Shown here in pieces: positions 1-7,527 of a DNA stretch of 64,000 bases. The notes under the pieces are model-generated. The model saw only the letters and a program-made list of their open reading frames with translations. It was not told where the DNA came from and made no database searches. This stretch comes from Candidatus Hydrogenedentota bacterium (GTDB lineage Bacteria; Hydrogenedentota; Hydrogenedentia; Hydrogenedentales; SLHB01): positions 1-64,000 of the forward strand of contig JAKPDK010000184.1 in the NCBI GenBank assembly GCA_029552745.1. The letters are read 5' to 3'. The translations under genes were made by a program, and so were the position numbers. Each line of letters starts with the position of its first letter. Position 1 is the first letter of the stretch.

Positions 1-2555
1 GCCACACCGGAGGTGGCTGATAACCCTTTGGGATCCAGCGGTTTTAAATCTGAAGGCACAAAATCCGGCGTTCCATCCCCGTTTAGGTCAGGTCCCCAGA
101 AGGCAACGGTGATCTGCTTCACCACCAACCGCTGATATTGGGCCGTCCGGGGATCGTTCGCACCGCAGAAATTGAACCCCAACAGCGCTGTGGGATACGC
201 GCTCTCTGCGTCAATCCGCTGCACCAGTTTCCTCGCGGCACGCTCGGAAAGGGGCCAATCTTTCTCTTGGGGATAACGTCCTAACGGCAGACGATTCCCA
301 CTAGGATTCGCCGCGTTGTTTCCAAAGGGCCAAGTATCGTACGTGGGACGATTCGGCTGCGGCGGCGGCGTGGTGTACCAGAACGACCGAGGTCCGTAAG
401 GTGGCGTATCAAACCGAGAGTAAAACGGCACCGACTCATACGGCTGTTGAATATTCAGTCCGTCAGGCGCTGTGCCCCATAAACGAACACCGACCGAATA
501 GCCATCATAAAAGGTGTTAGCGCGGTCGTCAAATGCATCCATCCATGCTGGAAAATCTGTCAAATAGTTATAGCCCGACCTGCAAAAAGGTTGATCGTTT
601 GCGCCGTCGTATGCTGGAAAATCTGTCAAATAGTTATAGCCCGACCCCGTCGCAAAGTCGCTGTCGGAATCGTAGGTCAACACAAGGTCATGTACTTCAG
701 CGCCACAACGTACTGCTTTGGTGTTGGTCCAGTTCTGGGAACGTTCGGGCCACCACGGCTCCGTCCACGTGTTGCCGTCCGCCATGTTGTTCCACCGAGT
801 ATCCGCCTCCCAAGGCTGGCGATTTATCAATACATTCTCCAAGGGGATTTGGCAGGTAGCGAGGAGTCCGCCGCGAGCCGGGTTCGCAGGGTCACGTGGC
901 TCGATAAATATCTTGGTATCCGATCCCAACGTGATGCCCGTTCCGTCGCCGGGATCGGTCGAAGAGTCTGCATAGCCGCTGTCGGGACGAATGGTTATAA
1001 AATAATCGGGATAATAGGCATTGGGACCAGGCCACTCTTTATCCCCGTCCGGAGTCGGCTCGATCCGCCCAAAGTCACTTGCTCGCATCTCACTCAACGG
1101 CAATTTAATCCGCCACCAGGGATAAGGCGACTGGGTTTCAGGGGGAAACGGCACCCATTCCCAGAAATAGAGCTCATTGGGATACGCTTCACTAAACTCC
1201 TCCTTGTTAGGAAAGACTGGATCGGGTAAGTCCCTAGGCATTATCACACCCGCAGGCAACGCCGGATGGTCATTGAACGTCACCCCGTTGCCGGCAGCGT
1301 CCGGAGTAGGTCTGTTAAACGCATAGTCATTGTTCGAATCGTTCCACAGCCATAACCCATTGAACGCATGATCGTGGCGGATTGCCCCGTTGGGATCGGG
1401 ACCCTCGCCCGCGCTAGAGGAAACACCAAACGACTGAAAATCCAGCCCTTCGGACGGGTTAAACCCACCGTTACCGGGAAAACCTAGCGGGTCGGCGCCC
1501 TCATCGGTAGCAACCACGCTAACTTCACGAATGATCGGCTGACCGATACGTCTCATCGGCAAACCTTGCTGGGCATTCGGCGCTCCTGTTGCCGCCACCG
1601 CGCCTAACGGGTTGCGTCTTGCCTGAGCCTCTAACCAAGACTGATCGGTGGCGTGGATGTTGATGCCTACGACGGCCGTCCACGTCTCAATAGAAAACAA
1701 CCGGCGCAGCTCCATCCGCTGGTAGGTTACTGGGAACGTCTCGAGCAAATTTCCCTGGTCCCACCGTGGGCGGGCAAATTCCGGCAGCGGGGCATAGAGA
1801 AACGACGTCCAATTCCATGAATTCGTGTACGGTTGAGCCTGTTCCCCATCGAGGGTACCAGTCACATCGTACACCGAAAAACTCGAACTGTATGCCGTAC
1901 CGGGATCGAGAATTTCCGGAGGCGCGCCGTAGAAATTCGGCGAATAGGAGTCCGCCGGCTCCGGCGTGACGTCAGAGTGCATTTTCGCCTCGTGTACTTT
2001 ATAGGCGAACCCTAAGCCACTATGCCACCGTGCACTCGTGCGAAAGGCAACCCGATAAGTTATGTCCACCGGCTCGGGCAAACCAAGACTATCCGCGTTC
2101 GGCACGGGATAGTTATTGGCGTGAAAATTGATGCGATACCGAAGCCCTGTGCGTGTCCCTAACGGCTCGCCTTCGTTGTTCCAGACATACAGGACGCCCC
2201 ACTGAGGCGAATCGTCGGTTCCAAAATTCCGCAACAGGGCAAACTCAAGAAAATGATAATGTTCAGGAGTTTTAACAGGTGCGTAAGGCCTATCTCCCGC
2301 TTTCGGGTCAGGAACGATCTCGTAATCCAAATAATCAAGAACCCGCGGCGCCTTTGTCTCTGTTGTGCTGGAGCCCATCTTAATATCAAACAAGGGCGAC
2401 CAGTTTTGCAGCGGCAAAAGGGCGTGCGTGTCCGGCAAGGCGTCTGTAATGGTAAGTGTTGCGGAGGGCGTCGTTTCCTGTCCAAACGCGTGAAACGCAA
2501 TGCAAAAAACAACTGCCGCTGACCATACGAAAAACCTACGCTGAGAGTTACTCAC
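1..2555 (-). CDS. Large secreted protein of unknown function, 3' end outside window
   Basis: An open frame of 851 codons runs off the left edge without a stop. I place the start at a GTG with GGAGGT eight bases upstream. The N-terminus (SNSQRRFF, then WSAAVVFCIAFHAFGQ) is a Sec signal peptide with likely cleavage after AFG, so the protein is exported. The mature part is rich in Pro, Trp, Tyr, Asn and Asp and has a beta-rich look. It ends in view with a DLNGDGTPDF motif resembling the calcium loops of FG-GAP or dockerin-like repeats. I recognise no catalytic family. The sequence SGYNYLTDFPA occurs twice, 22 residues apart. A TTGACA-17-TATAAA promoter lies about 270 bp upstream. The coding claim is firm; function is unknown. 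Confidence 0.85.
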   Translation of the reverse strand, partial: MSNSQRRFFVWSAAVVFCIAFHAFGQETTPSATLTITDALPDTHALLPLQNWSPLFDIKMGSSTTETKAPRVLDYLDYEIVPDPKAGDRPYAPVKTPEHYHFLEFALLRNFGTDDSPQWGVLYVWNNEGEPLGTRTGLRYRINFHANNYPVPNADSLGLPEPVDITYRVAFRTSARWHSGLGFAYKVHEAKMHSDVTPEPADSYSPNFYGAPPEILDPGTAYSSSFSVYDVTGTLDGEQAQPYTNSWNWTSFLYAPLPEFARPRWDQGNLLETFPVTYQRMELRRLFSIETWTAVVGINIHATDQSWLEAQARRNPLGAVAATGAPNAQQGLPMRRIGQPIIREVSVVATDEGADPLGFPGNGGFNPSEGLDFQSFGVSSSAGEGPDPNGAIRHDHAFNGLWLWNDSNNDYAFNRPTPDAAGNGVTFNDHPALPAGVIMPRDLPDPVFPNKEEFSEAYPNELYFWEWVPFPPETQSPYPWWRIKLPLSEMRASDFGRIEPTPDGDKEWPGPNAYYPDYFITIRPDSGYADSSTDPGDGTGITLGSDTKIFIEPRDPANPARGGLLATCQIPLENVLINRQPWEADTRWNNMADGNTWTEPWWPERSQNWTNTKAVRCGAEVHDLVLTYDSDSDFATGSGYNYLTDFPAYDGANDQPFCRSGYNYLTDFPAWMDAFDDRANTFYDGYSVGVRLWGTAPDGLNIQQPYESVPFYSRFDTPPYGPRSFWYTTPPPQPNRPTYDTWPFGNNAANPSGNRLPLGRYPQEKDWPLSERAARKLVQRIDAESAYPTALLGFNFCGANDPRTAQYQRLVVKQITVAFWGPDLNGDGTPDFVPSDLKPLDPKGLSATSGV
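545..646. repeat. In-frame tandem duplication (two 36-bp copies, 66-nt period)
   Basis: A 36-bp sequence beginning ATGCTGGAAAATCTG occurs at 545-580 and identically at 611-646. The period of 66 nt is exactly 22 codons, so the frame of the secreted protein is preserved and SGYNYLTDFPA is repeated. The 30 nt between the copies are not repeated. Perfect identity suggests a recent event or an assembly collapse or expansion. Confidence 0.9.
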
Positions 2556-2820
2556 AACTGGTTACCTCCGAAAGGTGATGGGGAAGGCACAGATACTGAA
2601 CCGACATAACCAAGCGGGGACGGGGCACACACATGGTGCCTCCGTATTGCATTGTTCTCGAGAGAGGCGGCTTGCCCCAAACTAACGTGTCGGGGTGACG
2701 CCAGCAGCCATTCTTGCACGGGCAGCTCCCTCATCTGTTGTTTTGCCATACGGACTATCGAGGACGAATCCACCGTCCCATTACTGCATGTCTTTCACTT
2801 ACTATACCACCGTCACACAG

Positions 2821-2849
2821 TTTATATCACATGAATGGCAGTCTGTCAA
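2821..2849 (-). promoter_or_regulatory. Sigma-70-type promoter of the secreted-protein gene
   Basis: On the minus strand TTGACA (2849-2844) is followed after exactly 17 bases by TATAAA (2826-2821). The predicted transcription start near 2812 leaves a leader of about 255 nt before the GTG at 2555. The leader contains a GGAGG followed by a 28-codon frame (2634-2548) that overlaps the GTG start, which could allow translational coupling. The promoter match is strong; use in vivo is inferred. Confidence 0.6.
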
Positions 2850-2950
2850 CAAAGAACCCTCAACCAATTGCCGAGATTACAACAAGTTATGCTATTTTGT
2901 CTAGAAATATCTCGTCCTGTCATCTCACGAAGAACGCTACGCCCCGCCCT

Positions 2951-3082
2951 GTCATTGCGAGGAGTGCCGAAGGGGCGACGCGGCAATCCCCTCAGGAATT
3001 CGGACTTCACCCTATCCTTGGGTTCCCTTGCGCTGTCGAGGGGATTGCTTTGTCGCTTCGAAGACTCGCTCCTCGCAATGAC
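2951..3082. repeat. Dispersed GTCATTGCGAGGAG repeat element, copy A
   Basis: The element opens with GTCATTGCGAGGAG and closes with its inverse, CTCCTCGCAATGAC, giving a 132-bp unit with terminal inverted repeats. Internal blocks GGCAATCCCCTCAGG and GAGGGGATTGCTT are also inverted relative to each other. A second full copy lies at 49462-49603 and a right-hand half copy at 3170-3212. It contains no credible gene. Elements of this type look like MITE or REP sequences and recur across many bacterial genomes; a transposase partner is not in this window. Confidence 0.85.
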
Positions 3083-3130
3083 AATGCACAGGCTATGTGC
3101 GCAAACAGGTTTCTCCAGGCCGCGGAAACG

Positions 3131-3160
3131 GGGTAGGGCGCAACGCATTGCGCCCCTACA
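3131..3160. repeat. GTAGGGCGCAA inverted-repeat element
   Basis: GTAGGGCGCAA and TTGCGCCCCTAC face each other across a CGCA loop, forming an 8-bp perfect stem extended by three pairs after a one-base bulge. This matches a second type of short dispersed palindrome (GTAGGGGCGCAA...). It sits between the full and half copies of the CATTGCGAGG element. Confidence 0.7.
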
Positions 3161-3169
3161 AAAGTCCAC

Positions 3170-3212
3170 GGGATTGCTTCGTCGCTTCGAAGACTCGCTC
3201 CTCGCAATGACA
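3170..3212. repeat. Half copy of the dispersed CATTGCGAGG element
   Basis: GGGATTGCTTCGTCGCTTCG followed by AAGACTCGCTCCTCGCAATGAC repeats the right half of copy A nearly exactly (copy A has TTTGTCG for TTCGTCG). The left half is absent, so this is a truncated copy lying 90 bp from the full one. Confidence 0.8.
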
Positions 3213-3255
3213 ACCGGGGGGACCATGCCCCCAGGGAACTGCGTCCAACGTGGCT

Positions 3256-3282
3256 ATGTAGGGACGACCCCTGTGGTCGCCC
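3256..3282. repeat. GTAGGGACGACC...GGTCGCCC palindrome
   Basis: GTAGGGACGACC and GGTCGCCC form an imperfect hairpin around a short CTGT-type loop. It is a third kind of short palindrome in the same 330-bp stretch and resembles widespread GTAGGGGCGACC elements. The rest of 2850-3374 outside these elements holds no gene that I can support. Confidence 0.6.
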
Positions 3283-3374
3283 ACTCAACCCATCACCCCA
3301 TCACCCCCTACAGGCAACACCCTGGCAGCCACCTCCCTCTCATAGGAGACAAAAATGCTCTCGCGTACCCGCCT

Positions 3375-5396
3375 TTACTCCCTGTAGAGGGATTTGTACG
3401 CCGCGTAGTTACCCAAAACTTTCCGAACATAACCCCGCGTTTCCCGGAAAGGAATCGCGTCAATGAACGTGTCCATATCGGCATTGGGTCTCGCCGCGCA
3501 CCATTTGTTGACGTTACCCGGTCCCGCGTTGTATGCCGCCAAGGCAAAAACATAGTTCCCGTCGTACCGCTCCAACATCCGCGCCAGATAATGGGCGCCG
3601 AGCCGCAACGAGTTCTCGGGCACGTCCAGGTTCGCGGCGATTTCGGGCGATATCGCAGGCTCGACTTTCGCGAGCCACTCCGCGGTTTTGGGCATAAGCT
3701 GGAGAACCCCCGTCGCTCCTGCGCTGGACACGATACGCGCCTGAAACAGACTTTCCTGCCGTGCCATAGCGAGCAAGAGATAGGGGTCGAGCCCGGTCTC
3801 CTGCGCCGCCTGTTGGACGAGAGGCCAGTAGGCGCGCGGGTAATCCACGGTGAGACGCTCGAGCGATATGTCGTTTTCGCCCTCGCCCCATTTTTGGGAA
3901 CGTGCAATCGCCGCAGCCGTTGCTGCGAGGCCGACTTCGCTCACTGTGCGTAGCACCTCGCCGAACCGGTCGGTACCCGCTGCGGACTCAAGCAGGTGCA
4001 GGGCTTCCCATTCCGCTTCTTCCAGCCCGTTATACGCTAAAAACTGAAGAACGACAGGCAATTCAGGGGCTTTTCTCGCATTGCCAGGGATTGTCTTTTC
4101 TCGCAGCCACGACGTGGTTTTTATTCCGATTGCGACCACATTTCCGGCATGAGGATCGGGGTGACCGAGACGTGCCAATCTCCCCAAGGCGCGGTGCGTA
4201 AAGAAGTTGCCTACGGGTCCGTCGGCAGCCATTTGATAGGCGTGCACCCCTTCCTTCGGCTTCTTTGCGGCGTCTGCCAGCATACCGGCACGAAACCATG
4301 CCTCCGGGGCTTGACTACTTTTTGGATACCGCTCGCCCAGTCTGACATAGGTCCGCCGTGCCTGATCCCGTTCTCCACGACTTCGGAATATATCCGCGGC
4401 AGCAAGCAAAGCCGCGGGTGCACGTTCATGACTGGGACATTTCTCCGCCAATTGAAGAAAAACGTTTGCGGCGCCCGCCGCGTCTTCCGCCTGTTGGAGT
4501 CGGTCAGCGTACCAGTACAATGCCTCGCCTGTTTCCACGGTATCAGGATACTGACGCACGAGCTCCCGCAGCGCCGCGAGTCCATCGTCCGGTGGGGTCT
4601 TGCCTAGGAGAAACCGCGCAAGCGCGGCAAAGCCTTTGCGCGCCCACGGAGACTGCGGCGCCGACCGTTGCAGGGTTTCGAGAATTCCCCGTCCTTCTTC
4701 GGGTTTGCCACCAACCAACAAGTTCCTGCCGCGCAAGTATTCGAGCCGTTCCTTCTCATCAGGAGAGCTCGGAGAGAACGACGCTCCCAGTGCTACAAAA
4801 GCGAGATAGGCGTCTCGGTATTCGCCGGCATCGAGCAAAACATCAATGGCTTCCATGCGGTGAATCGGGTCGGGAGAAGCGACGAGAAGCTTGGCGATAG
4901 CCAACTTGTCCTTACGAAGCGGCGCGGAACGCATTGCTTCGGCGAGCATAGCATAGCCCCGGGATGCATAATAGGGCGCAGAAATGAACGTTTCCGCCGC
5001 GTTTCGGGACAACGCTGTTAGCCAAGGCGACTGAAACCTCTCCGTCAGCACTAAGGAATATAACGCGGCGGCATCGGCATACATCTTATTTTGAGCGAGA
5101 ACCGCCGCACATTCCGCCTGCGCCATGCGTCTCGCGGGTCCCTCGGGAAGACGCTCCGCGAGACGACGAAACGCAGCGATTGCGTCCGGCACGAGATTAC
5201 CCCGCACAGCGCATACGGCGGCTCGAACCCGAGCGAAACCCGCCAGAGGGCTGTTCTCGTCGACCTTCTGGAAAGATTGGAACGCACTCGCAAAGTCAGA
5301 CCGTTTCTGTGCCGCACACCCTGCCAAATACGCGTCAGCACCGGGCAGTTCGGGCACAGACGACAGGAGAAGCATACCGACAAAAAGAACAGTCAT
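3375..5396 (-). CDS. Lytic murein transglycosylase with TPR-like helical N-terminus
   Basis: This 673-residue exported protein has a hydrophobic leader (TVLFVGMLLLSSVPELPGA), a long alpha-helical region of TPR or Slt-type repeats to about residue 515, and a C-terminal SLT domain. The domain shows the family signatures: ARQESLF with catalytic Glu near residue 548, GATGVLQLMPKTA, and AYNAGPGNV near 621-629. The family cleaves the MurNAc-GlcNAc bond of peptidoglycan with formation of a 1,6-anhydro product, in the periplasm. It lies 48 bp downstream of the dehydrogenase gene and may be cotranscribed with it. Repeats follow the gene rather than a clear terminator. Confidence 0.92.
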   Translation of the reverse strand: MTVLFVGMLLLSSVPELPGADAYLAGCAAQKRSDFASAFQSFQKVDENSPLAGFARVRAAVCAVRGNLVPDAIAAFRRLAERLPEGPARRMAQAECAAVLAQNKMYADAAALYSLVLTERFQSPWLTALSRNAAETFISAPYYASRGYAMLAEAMRSAPLRKDKLAIAKLLVASPDPIHRMEAIDVLLDAGEYRDAYLAFVALGASFSPSSPDEKERLEYLRGRNLLVGGKPEEGRGILETLQRSAPQSPWARKGFAALARFLLGKTPPDDGLAALRELVRQYPDTVETGEALYWYADRLQQAEDAAGAANVFLQLAEKCPSHERAPAALLAAADIFRSRGERDQARRTYVRLGERYPKSSQAPEAWFRAGMLADAAKKPKEGVHAYQMAADGPVGNFFTHRALGRLARLGHPDPHAGNVVAIGIKTTSWLREKTIPGNARKAPELPVVLQFLAYNGLEEAEWEALHLLESAAGTDRFGEVLRTVSEVGLAATAAAIARSQKWGEGENDISLERLTVDYPRAYWPLVQQAAQETGLDPYLLLAMARQESLFQARIVSSAGATGVLQLMPKTAEWLAKVEPAISPEIAANLDVPENSLRLGAHYLARMLERYDGNYVFALAAYNAGPGNVNKWCAARPNADMDTFIDAIPFRETRGYVRKVLGNYAAYKSLYRE

Positions 5397-5444
5397 CCCG
5401 CTCGCAAATCCCGACGCTCGCTCGTATCTGGAACACGCGCAAAA

Positions 5445-6428
5445 TTATGGCACACGGACAGACTTGCCGGTTTTCGCCGATTTCCACGCGGCTTCTGTAA
5501 CTTCGATGGTGCGAAGCCCGCATTCCGGCGGTGTCTGCGGAACATCTTTCCCAAGGATGCTGTCGATAAAGTTCGAATCGTGATTCTTGGTATACTTCGG
5601 CAGTTTGATTTTGACGGGTCTGCCCACAGCATCTTGTTGAATCAAGCCCAGTCCTTGCCTCAGATAAAACGCCCCCTTGCTACCGACAATGGAATGATCT
5701 TCATACCAAGCCGGCGCATTACCTATAATGGACATGCTGCCGAGCGCCCCATTTTCGAATCGCATCGCAAGCGTCGAGTTGATGTCCACTTCTGTACCGA
5801 AATTCTCGCTCTTGGCAAACACTTCCTGCACCTTCATGCCCGTCACCCACATCACGATGTCCACCAGGTGACTGCCCGAATCGTTCAGCTGGCCTCCACC
5901 GGACAACGCCAGCTTTTGCCGCCACGTGCCTTTCGTCGCCCGCAGCCACTCCTGTGCTTGAATCGCCTGAACGTATTGAATTTCACCCAACACCCCTTTG
6001 GCAATCTGATCGCGCATATACCGAAACTGCGGATCAAAGTGACGCTGATATGCGATCATCAGTATCCGTTTAGCCGCTTTTGCTTTTTCAATCACGGCTT
6101 TGGCGTGTTTGATGCTGCAGACCATCGGTTTTTCGGTGAGCACATGCAATCCTTTGTCAAGACTGGTCATGATCTGCTCGTAATGACAGGTGTGAGGACT
6201 GAGGACCACCACTGCGTCCAATGCCTCGTTCTTGAGCATGTCACGATAATCCCGATAGACTGGCAACTTATCCGCCCCTTCACACCGCTCACAAAACCGC
6301 TTCAGCATTTCATCACTGGGTTCCGTAAGCGCTGTGACTTCCGCTTTTTTTGTTTCGTGGATGCGACGATAGTGACCGACCGCAATACCGCCGGCACCAA
6401 TAAAACCGATGCGCAACTTCTTCGCCAT
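5445..6428 (-). CDS. Gfo/Idh/MocA-family oxidoreductase
   Basis: The 327-residue protein starts with an NAD(P)-binding Rossmann fold (IGFIGAGGIAVGH) and has the family EKP motif (LTEKPMV), whose Lys is catalytic. Further on is GGGQLNDSGSHLVDIVMW with the conserved Asp and His of the substrate-binding domain. Members oxidise or reduce sugars, inositols and related polyols; the substrate here cannot be read from sequence. I chose the ATG preceded by AGGAG rather than an upstream start 13 codons earlier. There is no signal peptide, so it is cytoplasmic. Such genes are abundant in glycan-degrading members of the phyla suggested for this genome. Confidence 0.92.
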   Translation of the reverse strand: MAKKLRIGFIGAGGIAVGHYRRIHETKKAEVTALTEPSDEMLKRFCERCEGADKLPVYRDYRDMLKNEALDAVVVLSPHTCHYEQIMTSLDKGLHVLTEKPMVCSIKHAKAVIEKAKAAKRILMIAYQRHFDPQFRYMRDQIAKGVLGEIQYVQAIQAQEWLRATKGTWRQKLALSGGGQLNDSGSHLVDIVMWVTGMKVQEVFAKSENFGTEVDINSTLAMRFENGALGSMSIIGNAPAWYEDHSIVGSKGAFYLRQGLGLIQQDAVGRPVKIKLPKYTKNHDSNFIDSILGKDVPQTPPECGLRTIEVTEAAWKSAKTGKSVRVP

Positions 6429-6535
6429 ATGCTGGAGTCTCCTCTCGGGTTGAAGCTCTTTTGCCACAACGACCTCGTGTTACCAAACTGCGGCATCATA
6501 ATGAGTCATTTTCAAAAAATCAAAGAGAACGGTTC

Positions 6536-6564
6536 TTGCAAAGAATCCTCTGTTGTGGTAGTTT
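6536..6564 (+). promoter_or_regulatory. Possible promoter for the HDOD-kinase pair
   Basis: TTGCAA and TAGTTT are separated by 17 bases in the divergent gap between the dehydrogenase and the HDOD gene. The -35 match is fair and the -10 match is moderate, so this is only a candidate. Confidence 0.35.
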
Positions 6565-6642
6565 AAGGCGTTGGCAGTTCGGAAAGGGGGGAACGGTTAG
6601 TAGGATGGGTGGAACTTGGAACACCGTAACTGGGGAATGAGT

Positions 6643-7515
6643 ATGGTTGACCGACGCATCCTTGCGCGCTTGTTGGAGGTTCATGACCTTCCCACCTTAC
6701 CTGTAATCATCACGCATATCCTGGAGACCATATCCGACGAATCCTCTTCTGCAAGCGACCTCACCACATTGCTGGAACAAGACCATGCTATCTCCGCAAA
6801 GCTATTACGTTTGGCAAACTCGGCGTTCTACGGTCTTCGGCATCGGGTCGACACGATTCGGCGCGCGGTGGTTGTGTTGGGGTTTAACGAGGTCCGCCAA
6901 TTGGCGCTTGCTACATCTGTGTTTGATACGCTGTCAAAACGCAAGCAATTCGCATTCGATCCGGAAGACTTTTGGATGCATGCGCTCGGGGCAGCGCGCG
7001 GCGCCCACCTAATCGCTGAAAAGTTCTGCCCTACGGGAACACGCGAAGGCGCCTTCACGGCAGGGTTGCTTCACGATATTGGCAAGTACGTGCTAGCGCT
7101 TGTGCTCAAAGAAGAATATTGCGAAATCGTTCAAGAGGCTCAGAAATCGCGCAGAGCCCTCCGCGAGGTGGAGTTCGAGAAAATGGGAACTACGCACGCG
7201 CGAGTGGGCCGTTGGATCGGCGAAAAGTGGCGATTTCCACCCTCTATCTTGAACGCCATAGGCAACATCTACCGCGTCACAACCTACGAGGAAGCAGATC
7301 AGCGCACAGTTGCGGCCGTGGCAGTAGGAGATGAACTATCCCGAAAAGCGGGCTTCGGATATGCTGGAGATGGGGACTGCTTCAAGCCGGATACAGATGT
7401 TCTGGCAATACTCGGTATCGGACTCAAAGAGTTTGACGAATTGGTTGTACAATTGCAGGAAGTCCGTGAAGAAGCGGCTGCTTTTCTTCGAATCATGGAT
7501 CAACAAGGAAACTAG
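6643..7515 (+). CDS. HDOD-domain signalling protein
   Basis: The protein has about 290 residues and is mostly a single HDOD domain. Recognisable parts are LPTLP near the start, ITHILETI, LLEQDHAISAKLLRLANSAFYGLR, and GLLHDIGKYVL. HDOD domains are catalytically reduced relatives of HD phosphohydrolases that usually act as scaffolds in two-component and second-messenger signalling. I prefer the ATG at 6643 because GGGGA lies six bases before it; ATG 6637 and TTG 6616 are in-frame alternatives. The hybrid kinase gene begins 12 bp downstream, so the two are very probably cotranscribed and functionally linked. Confidence 0.88.
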   Translation: MVDRRILARLLEVHDLPTLPVIITHILETISDESSSASDLTTLLEQDHAISAKLLRLANSAFYGLRHRVDTIRRAVVVLGFNEVRQLALATSVFDTLSKRKQFAFDPEDFWMHALGAARGAHLIAEKFCPTGTREGAFTAGLLHDIGKYVLALVLKEEYCEIVQEAQKSRRALREVEFEKMGTTHARVGRWIGEKWRFPPSILNAIGNIYRVTTYEEADQRTVAAVAVGDELSRKAGFGYAGDGDCFKPDTDVLAILGIGLKEFDELVVQLQEVREEAAAFLRIMDQQGN

Positions 7516-7527
7516 ATGTAGACTTAG

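Noticed and set aside
591-1229. A 212-codon plus-strand frame
   Set aside because: It is antisense to the large secreted-protein gene, which has a good start, signal peptide and promoter.
2552-2773. A 73-codon minus-strand frame before the secreted-protein gene
   Set aside because: It lies in the leader, has no good ribosome site and no family resemblance.
2846-3288. Open frames encoding peptides with IARSESSKR and similar on the minus strand
   Set aside because: They are translations of the dispersed CATTGCGAGG element and carry no conserved protein signal.
2835-3953. A 372-codon plus-strand frame
   Set aside because: It runs through the repeats and antisense to the transglycosylase.
5091-6566. 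A 491-codon plus-strand frame
   Set aside because: It lies opposite the transglycosylase and dehydrogenase genes, both with clear family motifs.
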